Below, one piece after another: positions 51,407 to 60,080 of a stretch of 64,000 bases of DNA. Origin of the DNA: DATDRS01 sp035291605 (GTDB lineage Bacteria > Chloroflexota > Anaerolineae > Anaerolineales > UBA6663); contig DATDRS010000326.1 in NCBI GenBank assembly GCA_035291605.1, positions 15,392 through 79,391 of the forward strand, read 5' to 3'. A program made the position numbers and the translations under genes. Each line of letters opens with the position of its first letter. Within the stretch, counting starts at the first letter, position 1. The notes below the pieces were generated by a model. It saw nothing but the letters and a program-made list of their open reading frames with translations, ran no database searches and was not told the origin of the DNA.

Positions 51407-52963
51407 ATGCTTCGTCGTCTTGCCTCCTTTGGGCCATACCTGATTGCAACCGCCGCTATCGTCGCGCGCATTCTGCCCACGCCACGCACCATTGACGATG
51501 CCTTCATCACTTTCCGCTATGCGCGCAACCTGCTCGCCGGGTTGGGCTTCGTCTACAACCCCGGCGAGCACGTGCTCGGCACGACCACCCCCCTCTACAC
51601 TCTGCTCATCGCAGCGCTGGCAGGCCTCACGCGCTCGAACCATTACCCCTGGCTTGCGCTCTTGGCCAATGCGCTGGCGGACGGACTGACCTGTCTGCTT
51701 CTCGTGAGGCTGGGAGAAAAACTTAGCGGGCAGCGCATCGTCGGATTGAGCGCCGGTCTGTTGTGGGCCGTTGCGCCGATGAGCGTGACCTTTGCCGTCG
51801 GTGGGATGGAGACCTCGGTCTTTATCCTGCTCCTCATTCTGAGCGCCGATCTCTACCTTGCGGGTCGCGCCCGCTGGGCCGCGCTGGCCTCCGCGCTGCT
51901 GTTGCTCACCCGGCCGGATGGCGTGTTATTCGTCGGGCCGGTGCTCCTCGACCTGCTCTGGCGACAGTGGCGCGCGCGAAAATGGCCGTGGGCCGAGGCC
52001 GGCATCTTCCTCGCGGCGCTGGCGCCCTGGGCCGTTTTCGCCGCGGTCTATTTTGGCTCCCCTATACCCCACTCAGTCTCCGCTAAATCCCTCGCTTACC
52101 ATCTCAAGCCCGGCGGCGCCCTTTTCCGGCTGCTGCAAAACTATGCCTCGCCCTTCTTCGAGCACCTGGTTTTCTCGAACTTCTACCTCTTGGTCGGCTT
52201 TCTGATCGCCTATATCGCTCTCGCCGTCATCGGCGGCCTCCAGGGCGCTCGCCGCAACTCGCGGGCATGGCCCATTACGTTTTACCCGTGGCTCTATCTC
52301 ATTGCTTTCGCCGCCGCCAACCCACTCATCTTTCGCTGGTACCTCGCGCCGCCGCTGCCGTTTTACTTTCTGCTCATCCTCACCGGCTTATCCAAAATCG
52401 CCGCCGACTTATCAGCGGCCGTCCACTCCCTACGCGACGCCCCACGTTTCATCCCCCGTCCCGCGTCCTTTATCCTTCTGCCTGCTTCCTTCTTCTTCAT
52501 TCTCTCCCTCAACGCATGGACTCTCCACCCCGACCACGGCCCGGCCTACCCCGCGCCGGACATAGCCTGGCACCAACTCGAACTGTACTATACGGAGGTG
52601 AGTCAGGGACTTGCTCCGTACGTGACGCCACAGACAGTCCTCGCAGCCGGAGATGTAGGCGCGCTGGGCTATTACTCCAACGCGCGCATCCTCGACACAG
52701 TTGGATTGATGTCACCCGAGGCTGCGGCCTACTACCCTCTCCCCCCGGCGCTCTACGCGCTGGATGTGTACGCCGTCCCCCCACAATTGATTCTCGATCG
52801 CAAGCCGGACTACGTGGCGCTCCTCGAAATCTACGGGCGCCGGGGGTTGTTTGTTGACCCTGTGTTCTTGACTGAGTATCAATTGGTCACAAAGATCCCG
52901 ACCGACATTTATGGCAGTGATGGTTTATTAGTCTGGGCCCGCCGCGATCTCCAGGCACGATGA
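51407..52963 (+). CDS. GT-C type membrane glycosyltransferase (paralogue of 41465-42940)
   Basis: A 518-residue protein with about ten membrane helices. TIDDAFITFRYARNLLAGLG, VYNPGEHVLGTTTPLYTLL and VGGMETSVFILLL are the pattern of AftB/LphB-like GT-C enzymes. The C-terminal outer domain has LAAGDVGALGYYSNARILD and TVGLMSPEAAAYYPL. These blocks match the protein at 41465 closely in position. Residues about 346-364 (PRFIPRPASFILLPASFFF) come from heptad DNA just before the last membrane helix. The start is the ATG set by the promoter; the frame extends upstream to 51113 through the divergent gene and is not used. Confidence 0.82.
   Translation: MLRRLASFGPYLIATAAIVARILPTPRTIDDAFITFRYARNLLAGLGFVYNPGEHVLGTTTPLYTLLIAALAGLTRSNHYPWLALLANALADGLTCLLLVRLGEKLSGQRIVGLSAGLLWAVAPMSVTFAVGGMETSVFILLLILSADLYLAGRARWAALASALLLLTRPDGVLFVGPVLLDLLWRQWRARKWPWAEAGIFLAALAPWAVFAAVYFGSPIPHSVSAKSLAYHLKPGGALFRLLQNYASPFFEHLVFSNFYLLVGFLIAYIALAVIGGLQGARRNSRAWPITFYPWLYLIAFAAANPLIFRWYLAPPLPFYFLLILTGLSKIAADLSAAVHSLRDAPRFIPRPASFILLPASFFFILSLNAWTLHPDHGPAYPAPDIAWHQLELYYTEVSQGLAPYVTPQTVLAAGDVGALGYYSNARILDTVGLMSPEAAAYYPLPPALYALDVYAVPPQLILDRKPDYVALLEIYGRRGLFVDPVFLTEYQLVTKIPTDIYGSDGLLVWARRDLQAR
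52444..52498. repeat. Heptad array inside a membrane glycosyltransferase gene
   Basis: CGTTTCA, TCCCCCG, TCCCGCG, TCCTTTA, TCCTTCT, GCCTGCT, TCCTTCT: a 7-nt period, in frame. Confidence 0.6.
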
Positions 52964-53208
52964 GCGATTAGCCGATACCGTAGCCATGCAGGCATAAAAC
53001 GGGTCTTGACCTCTCGCCTGTCATCCCGCCATATTTTACCAGTCTGCGGCAGCCGTCCATCACATTCCTCGCCGTCATCTACATGCGCGTCATCGGTGGA
53101 ACGTTCGCTGCGGCCGTCGAGAGGCTCCGCCCGGCAACCTCGTTCCCCCATTCCTCCGCGCCCACATCGCTCCCGAAATGGCTCGCGCTTTGCGCAACGG
53201 GCGCAATC
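52964..53208. other. Convergent intergenic region, nothing recognised
   Basis: 245 nt between two convergent stop codons. Short frames exist on both strands but lack ribosome sites and recognisable content. No strong hairpin or repeat was seen. Confidence 0.5.
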
Positions 53209-55401
53209 TTAGGGGCCGCGCTCCGCAAGGGAATCTTCCACCGCCTGCGCGGCCTCCAGTTGCCCCAGCGTTCTCTGCCACGCGACCAGCGTCTTCAGCC
53301 TCTCGACCAAGGCTGGCGGATAAGTCGGTATCGCCAGTCCCGGCGCGAGATTCGGGCGCAAACTCTCACGGATAAACAGCAGCCAGCCGTAATTGGTCCC
53401 AGGGCTGTGTTCAACTGATGCTGGGTAAGCTTCCCAGGCCATCGCATACCATTGAACCGCTGCGGCTAAATCATCCCTCGCCGCCGCCAGGTCGCCGCGC
53501 AAGAATTGTAGAGCCACCGGGTCGGCCTCTCGTGTCGCCGCGGCATACTGAAGCAAATACTCGGCCGGCGCGAAATCGCCTCGCGCTGCTTCTATTTCGG
53601 CCAGTTGAACAATTTGAGCGGCGGTGAGGCGGCGGGCTGCAAAACCGGTGCTCAGTCGTTCGCGGTCAGCCTGCAGGGCGGCAGCCTCCAGCCGCTTCCC
53701 CATCAATTGCGCAATGCGCACGTCGAGCAAATCCGCCTCGGATAACGGCGCGGCCGGTTCCGGTTTGCCCAGCCAGGCGGCCTCGGTTCGGCGATAAACT
53801 TCCGTTTCTGGGGCGAGCGAACGCGCATGAGCCAGGGATTCCAGGGCGGCCGCTTGATCGCCCATGGCCCACTGTGCGGCGGCGAGATTGGCCCAGTTGA
53901 TCGAATAACCTGGCTCACGCCTCAGCGCAATTTGGTAGAGGCTTACCGCCCGGGCCGGATCGCCCATACGCTGGGCCACATACGCCGCCTGCAGTTTCGC
54001 AAAGGTTGAGAGGGGATCACGCCGCACAGCCTCATCGAGCTGAATCCTTGCCGCCGGCCACTGCCCCTGGTTGCCTAATTCAATTCCCCGGTGCAGAGGC
54101 TGATAGGCCCAGACCGACCAGACGCCTAAACCGACCACGGGGATCATCAGCAGGCCGTGGCGCCGCCCTCGTCCGCTCACAGGCATCACCATCGCTGCCA
54201 TCCACGCAGCCAACACCATAGCTGCAGGACTGACATAGGGCGTCTCGAAAAGACTGTGCACCAGATTCGCGCCCAGCGATGCCAGCGACGCCATCTGCCA
54301 GAGCTCATCGCCTGCCTCCCCTCTCATCAGATGGCGGAAGGGAATGGCGCGTCCAAACTGCGCCAGCATGAAGACGGCGGCGCCCAGGCCGAGGAGGCCG
54401 GTTTCGGCAAGGAGGTTGTGGATCACGCCATGCGCCTGGTTGTAAATTACAGATGGCGGGACCTGCCATACGGGGAGGAAGGCGGAGGCGAAGGTAAACA
54501 ACCCTTGCCCGGTGACCGGCGAGCGCAAGAAAACCTTCCACGCCGTGTCCCAGTAATAGCCGCGTGCGTCGGCCAGTGTGGCCCCGTGAGAGGCATGCTC
54601 CACCAGCCGCATACCGAATACAACCACCGCCGCCGCCGCCGCCGTGCCAACCGCTGCCGCCAGCCGACCAACCGGATGCGCGAGAACACGGCGCGCGAAG
54701 GCCCATGCCATTCGTCCTTTAAACGCGGCAAAGATCGCGCCCCCGGCTGCCATGCCCAGCCAGCCGCCGCGGGAGGAGGTATAAAGCATTGCCACCCCCG
54801 CCCCGGCCAGCGCCAGCCCCATCAGACTCTTGAGCCAGAGCCGGCGCGTCTCAACCATCTCCGCCAGCAGCAAGGGCCAGAGGAAATTCAGGCCGGTGGC
54901 CGTGGGGTTGGGCGCGGACACGCGGAACGACACCTGCGGCAACAACCCCAGCGCCAGCCAGTCGCGCCAGAAAGCGATCACCTGCCCGAGCGCGAGGCAG
55001 ACGACCACCAGCGTGGAGAGATAAATCGCGCGCCCCATCAGCCTCCGGCTGAGACCTTCGGCTATGCCATCTACCGTGACCCAGTAGACGCCCGCCCACA
55101 CCGCGCCCAGCCACACGCCGGCCGCGCTCCGTCCCGGATCAAGCGAGAAAACGGCGCTGACCGCCGCCGCGCCCAGACCAAGCAGGATCGCGCCGTCGAG
55201 CGGGGTCCGGGCGAAACCGCGGCCACGCCGGATGCGCCAGGCAAACCACGCGGTCAGGCCAACAGCCATCAACCCGACCGACAGCACGTTGAGTGAAAAC
55301 GAGACCAGGCCGTAATAAGCGCCCCCTCCCCACAACAAATAGGCCACCGCCAACACGAGCCCCACGCGGGCGGCGGCGGGGGCAAAGTTGAGTGGTCGCA
55401 T
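53209..55401 (-). CDS. O-antigen ligase/polymerase-like membrane protein with C-terminal TPR repeats
   Basis: A 730-residue protein. The N-terminal 430 residues hold about twelve membrane helices with a Wzy/WaaL-type outer loop (YYWDTAWKVFLRSPVTGQGL then FTFASAFLPVWQVPPS and NQAHGVIHNLLAETGLLG, including the conserved H). The C-terminal part (about 450-725) has TPR-like helices (LQAAYVAQRMGDPARAVSLY, NWANLAAAQWAMGDQAAAL). Such proteins polymerise glycan units or transfer glycan to lipid or protein. No Shine-Dalgarno site precedes the ATG; heptad-like DNA does. It ends a short cluster with the sugar transferase 49 nt upstream. Confidence 0.85.
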   Translation of the reverse strand: MRPLNFAPAAARVGLVLAVAYLLWGGGAYYGLVSFSLNVLSVGLMAVGLTAWFAWRIRRGRGFARTPLDGAILLGLGAAAVSAVFSLDPGRSAAGVWLGAVWAGVYWVTVDGIAEGLSRRLMGRAIYLSTLVVVCLALGQVIAFWRDWLALGLLPQVSFRVSAPNPTATGLNFLWPLLLAEMVETRRLWLKSLMGLALAGAGVAMLYTSSRGGWLGMAAGGAIFAAFKGRMAWAFARRVLAHPVGRLAAAVGTAAAAAVVVFGMRLVEHASHGATLADARGYYWDTAWKVFLRSPVTGQGLFTFASAFLPVWQVPPSVIYNQAHGVIHNLLAETGLLGLGAAVFMLAQFGRAIPFRHLMRGEAGDELWQMASLASLGANLVHSLFETPYVSPAAMVLAAWMAAMVMPVSGRGRRHGLLMIPVVGLGVWSVWAYQPLHRGIELGNQGQWPAARIQLDEAVRRDPLSTFAKLQAAYVAQRMGDPARAVSLYQIALRREPGYSINWANLAAAQWAMGDQAAALESLAHARSLAPETEVYRRTEAAWLGKPEPAAPLSEADLLDVRIAQLMGKRLEAAALQADRERLSTGFAARRLTAAQIVQLAEIEAARGDFAPAEYLLQYAAATREADPVALQFLRGDLAAARDDLAAAVQWYAMAWEAYPASVEHSPGTNYGWLLFIRESLRPNLAPGLAIPTYPPALVERLKTLVAWQRTLGQLEAAQAVEDSLAERGP

Positions 55402-55450
55402 AGGGAGGTAAGTAATGAGATGGCGTGAGAAGAGCCAGGACGAGCCGGGG

Positions 55451-56851
55451 TCAGTAGGCCCCCTGGCCGGTGATGACGACCCCGATGGTCCTCAGCAGGA
55501 TCTTCACGTCCAGCCACAGAGAATAGTTACGGATGTAGTACAGGTCAAATTGTGTGTTCAGGTGCATAGGCAAATCGCTGCGCCCGCTCACCTGCCACCA
55601 GCCGGTGATGCCCGGCGGCACCGCCAGGCGCTGGCGCTGCCACGGCTCATAATGCTCCACGATGAATTGCAGTTCGGGGCGCGGCCCCACCAGGCTCATT
55701 TCGCCCTTGAGGACGTTGAAGAACTGCGGCAGCTCATCCAGGCTGGTGCGGCGCAAAAAACGCCCGACGCGCGTGACGCGCTTGTCATTTGGGGCCTTGT
55801 AAATCTGACGTCCCTGTTCGTCCAGGGCTACGTCGGGTTGGCGCATGTCGGCGTCGGAGACCATCGTGCGGAATTTGTACATCCAGAACAGGTGGCCGTT
55901 CTCGCCAACCCGCTGCTGCTGGAAAATGACCGAGCCAGGGGAATCCAGTTTGATGGCGACGGCGATCAGGATCATCGCCGGCCAGGTGAACAACACGAGG
56001 AGCGCTGTGACGACGAGGTCGAAGATGCGCTTAATGGCCCAGGTGAGGCCGGAGAGGCGCGGCTCACGCAGACCGATGAGCGGGATGCCGCCCAACGACT
56101 CGACCGACGATTGAACGACGACGAGGCGCAGATAGTCTGGGACGAGGCGGACACGGACCGGGTGGGTCAACAACGAATAGGCTAGCGCCTCGACGGCTGC
56201 ATACTGCGCTGAAGGCAGGGCCAGGATCACTTCGTCCACCTTCCGGGCGCGCACCAATTCAGACACGTCGGCCAGCTTGCCCAGAATTGGCAGCCCCGCC
56301 GGGCCAATCTCGGCCGCGTCGTCGGCGCAGCCGACGATTTCCACCGAATCGCCGAGGCGTGTTTTCACGGCGTTCGCCACGGCCAGGGCTGCTTCGTCCG
56401 CGCCGACCAGCAGGACGCGGCTGAGCGGCCGCCCGTGCTGGCGCAAGATGCGCAGGACGACGAGCGCTATAAAACGAATCCCGACCATCAGCGCCAACTC
56501 AAAAATCAGGAAGTAAATGACGGCCAGGCGGGGGAAGTCACGGAAGGAGAAATACAGCATCCCGGCGAAGACAAAGGTCGCGACGCCCACCGCGCGCAGC
56601 AGGCTGGCCGGGTCGCCCATGGGGCGGGTATCGCGCTGAATGTCGTACACGTGCAAGGCGAGGAACGTGGAGAGATAAACCGCCGCGACCATCAGGTGGA
56701 TGATCGGATTGAGGTAAGTGTTTGAGGCGTCGAGCAGCCGGCCCAGCGGGATCACTCGCCGGGCGTAGTCGGCGGCGAAGAGCGCTATTTGAGTCGCCAG
56801 GGCATCCGCCAGAATCAGGATGATGATCAGGTGGCGCATCCGCGTAAACAT
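55451..56851 (-). CDS. Polyprenyl-phosphate sugar-1-phosphate transferase (WcaJ-like)
   Basis: A 466-residue enzyme. There are four N-terminal helices and a CoA-binding-like domain (about 125-240: [20 protein letters not shown]). A further helix (about 275-300) precedes the catalytic domain: KFRTM, the DE pair in [20 protein letters not shown], then SLVGPRPE and [14 protein letters not shown]. The family moves hexose-1-phosphate from a nucleotide sugar to undecaprenyl phosphate, the first step of exopolysaccharide or O-unit assembly. The promoter predicts a leaderless mRNA at the first ATG. Confidence 0.94.
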   Translation of the reverse strand: MFTRMRHLIIILILADALATQIALFAADYARRVIPLGRLLDASNTYLNPIIHLMVAAVYLSTFLALHVYDIQRDTRPMGDPASLLRAVGVATFVFAGMLYFSFRDFPRLAVIYFLIFELALMVGIRFIALVVLRILRQHGRPLSRVLLVGADEAALAVANAVKTRLGDSVEIVGCADDAAEIGPAGLPILGKLADVSELVRARKVDEVILALPSAQYAAVEALAYSLLTHPVRVRLVPDYLRLVVVQSSVESLGGIPLIGLREPRLSGLTWAIKRIFDLVVTALLVLFTWPAMILIAVAIKLDSPGSVIFQQQRVGENGHLFWMYKFRTMVSDADMRQPDVALDEQGRQIYKAPNDKRVTRVGRFLRRTSLDELPQFFNVLKGEMSLVGPRPELQFIVEHYEPWQRQRLAVPPGITGWWQVSGRSDLPMHLNTQFDLYYIRNYSLWLDVKILLRTIGVVITGQGAY

Positions 56852-56858
56852 GCCTGAA

Positions 56859-56888
56859 ATTATATGCCGGGCACAAAAAGCGGGTCAA
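56859..56888 (-). promoter_or_regulatory. Promoter for the leaderless sugar transferase gene
   Basis: Reverse strand: TTGACC (complement of 56883-56888), 18-nt spacer, TATAAT (complement of 56859-56864). The -10 box ends 7 nt before the ATG at 56851. Confidence 0.7.
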
Positions 56889-56919
56889 TGGGGTAGAAGT
56901 TCTGGTGGTCAGCTCCCAA

Positions 56920-57756
56920 TCAAGCCAAAACCAAGTCGCCCGTGGTGAGTGTGACCGTGAGCGAAAAGCGATGGGGTGAGGAGGAGAAATAGGGCGTCAC
57001 CCACGCGTTGTCGGCGATCCGGATGAAACGCTTGTCGTCCAGGCGGATCGTCGCGAGCGGACCGGGGATCACGCGGATTTTGACGGCCATCCCCTCGGGC
57101 ACGCGGAGGGCGAGGTCGCCGAACGTCAGGCGCAGGTCCATCTCGCCCTGCCCCGCGGCGGGCAGCGTTAAATCCACGTGCCCGGCGAGCGAACGCAGCG
57201 AGAGGGCGCTGACATTCAGGTCACGCAAGTTAAGATAGAAATAACCGATGGTCGCCTGCAGATCAAAAGACCAGGGCAGGTTCTTGACGAGGTTCGCCGT
57301 CCACTCGCCGGAGACAAAGGGCGGGGCGAGGCGGTGATCGAGGATAAGCCGGGCGCGCGCCTCTTCCACCTGCAGGCGCGGCCCCGCGTCGTCCGCGAAT
57401 TGTCCGACGGCCAGTTGGGTCGAACCTACGAACGCCGCGACGCGCACGTCGGCGACGGCGGTGGACACTTGCAGGCAAGCGGCTTGGTATTGTTCGCGGT
57501 CAATCGCAAAGGGCGGCGGCGCGAAGGTGTGTGAAGCGCGACTGGCAAGAAAGATGACCAGCCCGGCGGCGATGACCAGCGCGGGCCAAAAGGCGGCCGC
57601 GTGCGCGAGCGGGCCGGCGAAGCCGAGATTCAGGCCGAGCAGGCCCAGGCCCAGGCCAATCAAGATCAACGCCCAGAGCGCGTAGCGCCGGCGCTGGCGG
57701 AGCAGGGCTCGCACCGAGCTATGCGCGGAGCCGTTCTTCGGAGGCGGGGAGCTCAT
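56920..57756 (-). CDS. Membrane protein with LiaF-like architecture
   Basis: A 278-residue protein. The first 25 residues are polar. Two or three membrane helices (about 27-90: YALWALILIGLGLGLLGL, FWPALVIAAGLVIFLA) resemble the LiaF/DUF5668 transmembrane module. The C-terminal 180 residues form a repetitive beta domain (DLRDLNVSALSLRSLAGHVD, then LRLTFGDLALRVPEGMAVKI) like the LiaF/DUF4097 beta-helix. LiaF proteins restrain envelope-stress sensor kinases; no LiaRS pair is adjacent, so the function is open. A TATAAT 9 nt upstream of the ATG suggests leaderless translation. Confidence 0.65.
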   Translation of the reverse strand: MSSPPPKNGSAHSSVRALLRQRRRYALWALILIGLGLGLLGLNLGFAGPLAHAAAFWPALVIAAGLVIFLASRASHTFAPPPFAIDREQYQAACLQVSTAVADVRVAAFVGSTQLAVGQFADDAGPRLQVEEARARLILDHRLAPPFVSGEWTANLVKNLPWSFDLQATIGYFYLNLRDLNVSALSLRSLAGHVDLTLPAAGQGEMDLRLTFGDLALRVPEGMAVKIRVIPGPLATIRLDDKRFIRIADNAWVTPYFSSSPHRFSLTVTLTTGDLVLA

Positions 57757-57765
57757 CGTCGGCGG

Positions 57766-57771
57766 ATTATA
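57766..57771 (-). promoter_or_regulatory. -10 box just upstream of the LiaF-like gene
   Basis: TATAAT on the reverse strand, 9 nt before the ATG at 57756. The -35 position falls in the rpoD terminator hairpin and shows no good match. Confidence 0.4.
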
Positions 57772-57778
57772 GCAGGCC

Positions 57779-57820
57779 GGGGAAGAACAAACGGGCCGCC
57801 CGGCATGCCGGGCGGCCCGT
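57779..57820 (-). terminator. Intrinsic terminator of rpoD
   Basis: A perfect 30-nt palindrome at 57791-57820 (15-bp arms, GC-rich) followed on the reverse strand by TTGTTCTTCC. It lies 78 nt after the rpoD stop. Confidence 0.7.
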
Positions 57821-57897
57821 CTGTCGGGGCGTTCACCTGTGCCTGCCTGTCCTGGCGGTCAGGCCAGGGCGGCGCAGGCGCAGGCCATTGACCGCTC

Positions 57898-59256
57898 TTA
57901 TTCGCGCAGGTAATCGCGTAGCTTGCGGCGGTGGGTCGGGTGGCGCAGACGGCTGAGGGCCTGGGCCTCAATCTGCCGCACCCGTTCGCGCGTCACGCCC
58001 ATCTTCTTGCCCACTTCCTCGAGCGTGTAGCTCTCGCCGTCGAGCAGGCCATAGCGCAACTGCAGGATGCGCACCTCACGCGGAGGCAGGCCGTGCAACA
58101 CTTCCGCGATCTGCTCCCTGAGCAGGTTGTGCGTAGCGATCTCCACCGGCTCGGGCGAGTCCTCGTCTTCGATGAAGTCGCCCAGCACCGAATCTTCCTC
58201 TTCGTCGGTGGGCGTCTCCAGCGAGAGCGGGCGGCGGGCGATCTGGATGATGTTCTCGACCTTCTTCGCCGTCACGCTCAAGGCGTCGCCCAGCTCGTCC
58301 ATCGTCGGATCGCGACCCAGTTCCTGCGTCAACTGGTGGGAGACGCGGAGCATCTTGTTGATCTGGTCGCCCATGTGGACGGGGACACGGATGGTGCGGC
58401 CCTGATCGGCGATGGCGCGCGTGACGGCCTGGCGAATCCACCACGTGGCGTAGGTGCTGAATTTGTGCCCGCGGTGATAGTCGAACTTCTTGGCCGCGCG
58501 GATCAAGCCGATGTTCCCTTCCTGGATCAGGTCGAGGAAGGGAACGCCGCGCCCGATGTACTTCTTGGCGACGCTGATGACCAGCCGCGAGTTGGCCGTG
58601 ATGAGGTGCTCCCGCGCGGCCATGCCGTCCTCGATGATCGCTTCGAGCTCGGCGCGTTTCTTGGGCGCCAGGCCGCTCCGCCGGGTGGCCAACCGCTCGC
58701 GGGCAAACTTGGCTTTCTCCATCCGCTTGGCGAGCGAGACTTCCTCGGGGGCGGTGAGCAGGGGCACCCGGCCAATCTCTTTCAGGTACAGGCCGATGGT
58801 GTCGTCGGCGTCAATCGCCGAGAGATATGCGTCCTCCTCCTGAAAGTCGCGGAAGGTCTCACGCTCCAGTTCTTGCTCGGCCTCATCCATCTCGTCTTCA
58901 GATGGCTCTTCGGCGTCCACCGTATCCACGATTTCGATCCCGGCGGCGAGCAGGGCCGCATGGGCCTCGTCCAACTGGTCAATATCCCGCTCAGCCTCGG
59001 GGAAGAAGCGCAGGATGTCATCGTAGGTGACAAAGCCCTTCTGTTTGCCCAACTCGACGAGCTGCTGGATGGCCGGGTGTTCCTCATCCGGAGCAAGATC
59101 CTCCGGTGCGGGCATCACCGCAAGCTTGGCCTCTTCCTCGATGGCAAATTCGGTCCGCGCCGCCTGAGGCTTGCCGACGCGGGTAGGTGCCACGGCTTTG
59201 GGCGATTTGAGGGTGGCCTTTTTCGGTTTGGCCTGTTTTCTGGTTTTAACAGTCAT
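57898..59256 (-). CDS. rpoD: Primary RNA polymerase sigma factor
   Basis: A 452-residue housekeeping sigma factor. Parts in order: a basic Lys/Pro N-terminus (1-30), an acidic region 1.1 (about 50-140), region 1.2 ([20 protein letters not shown]), regions 2.1-2.4 ([40 protein letters not shown], the -10 recognition helix), region 3, and region 4 ([20 protein letters not shown], the -35 helix). The non-conserved insert of enterobacterial RpoD is absent. Ribosome site AGGAG. Its conserved region 2.4/4.2 explains the TTGACA/TATAAT-type promoters seen across the window. Confidence 0.97.
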   Translation of the reverse strand: MTVKTRKQAKPKKATLKSPKAVAPTRVGKPQAARTEFAIEEEAKLAVMPAPEDLAPDEEHPAIQQLVELGKQKGFVTYDDILRFFPEAERDIDQLDEAHAALLAAGIEIVDTVDAEEPSEDEMDEAEQELERETFRDFQEEDAYLSAIDADDTIGLYLKEIGRVPLLTAPEEVSLAKRMEKAKFARERLATRRSGLAPKKRAELEAIIEDGMAAREHLITANSRLVISVAKKYIGRGVPFLDLIQEGNIGLIRAAKKFDYHRGHKFSTYATWWIRQAVTRAIADQGRTIRVPVHMGDQINKMLRVSHQLTQELGRDPTMDELGDALSVTAKKVENIIQIARRPLSLETPTDEEEDSVLGDFIEDEDSPEPVEIATHNLLREQIAEVLHGLPPREVRILQLRYGLLDGESYTLEEVGKKMGVTRERVRQIEAQALSRLRHPTHRRKLRDYLRE

Positions 59257-59317
59257 GTCACTCCTGAGAATAGACTAATTATTGCTAGAAATCAATACCA
59301 TGTATTAGAGTGAAGGC

Positions 59318-59331
59318 TTATGTTAACATAA
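59318..59331. promoter_or_regulatory. Palindrome upstream of rpoD
   Basis: Perfect 14-nt palindrome TTATGTTAACATAA, 62 nt before the rpoD start, in an AT-rich stretch unlike its surroundings. A TTGATT / 17 nt / TATTCT promoter can be drawn on the reverse strand between it and the gene. It could be an operator. Confidence 0.35.
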
Positions 59332-59423
59332 ATCCGGGTGTCATGGTGTTAAGCAGGCCTATGGCTGTCCAACCCGGCAGCAGACTCGGGCCATCGTTCG
59401 CTGACTGAACCGTTGCGAACAGA

Positions 59424-60035
59424 TTAAGGGGTCGCAGTCGGCGCGGGTACAGTAGCGGTGAGCGCCACAGTTGGAGCTAAAGTGGGCGTCGGGACGAAAT
59501 AGGGAGGCTTGTCAAGCAAGCCTATCAGGCCGTCAATACTGCTGCTGTATACGACTAGAACTTCTGTTTCGCCGTCTCGTAACAAGTAATAGCCCGTGCC
59601 GGTCGGGGTCTTGTCGCCCACCACGGCCTTGAGCTGCGAGCCGTCAGCCAGTTCTACTCCAAGAGCATATGCTGGAGTCAACACCCCAAATGGGGAGAGA
59701 TCAGTTGACTTGGTAATGCTCGTGCTAACCGAAAGTCCGGCCAGCTGCCCTACCGCGCTCGAAACCTGCTGGTCATCCGCGCGGCGTGATTCGGGCGCAG
59801 TGACCATCCAGGCTCCCTGGGCATCTTTTGCGACCTCAATCCTCCGGCTCTCAGCCATATCCACCACCGAGAACCCGGTCACCTGATCGCTGGTGAAGCT
59901 CCAGACCGTGCTGGAGAGGGCGCCGGGTGTAGGCGTGCCGCTCGCCGCCTCGTCTTTTGGCCTTTGGACGATCAACACATACAAGAACAGCAGCCCAAAG
60001 GCGATGACTAAAACAATAGTCGTGTTGCGATTCAT
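59424..60035 (-). CDS. DUF4340 domain membrane-anchored protein
   Basis: A 203-residue protein: N-terminal helix (about 6-24, IVLVIAFGLLFLYVLIV), then a DUF4340-type beta domain (about 45-175: VTGFSVVDMAESRRIEVAKD, WMVTAPESRRADDQQV, YYLLRDGETEVLVV) and a Pro/Thr tail. DUF4340 proteins are regularly encoded after GldG-like proteins and are thought to be an outward accessory of that ABC system; the molecular role is unknown. It is the last gene of the four-gene operon, 45 nt after the GldG-like gene. Confidence 0.8.
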   Translation of the reverse strand: MNRNTTIVLVIAFGLLFLYVLIVQRPKDEAASGTPTPGALSSTVWSFTSDQVTGFSVVDMAESRRIEVAKDAQGAWMVTAPESRRADDQQVSSAVGQLAGLSVSTSITKSTDLSPFGVLTPAYALGVELADGSQLKAVVGDKTPTGTGYYLLRDGETEVLVVYSSSIDGLIGLLDKPPYFVPTPTLAPTVALTATVPAPTATP

Positions 60036-60080
60036 AACGTTACGGTCATAAAGATCTCAGCCATCCGTTCCATCCGCTGA

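Noticed and set aside
57931..59313. 460-codon open frame antisense to rpoD
   Set aside because: Shadow frame of a clearly conserved sigma factor.
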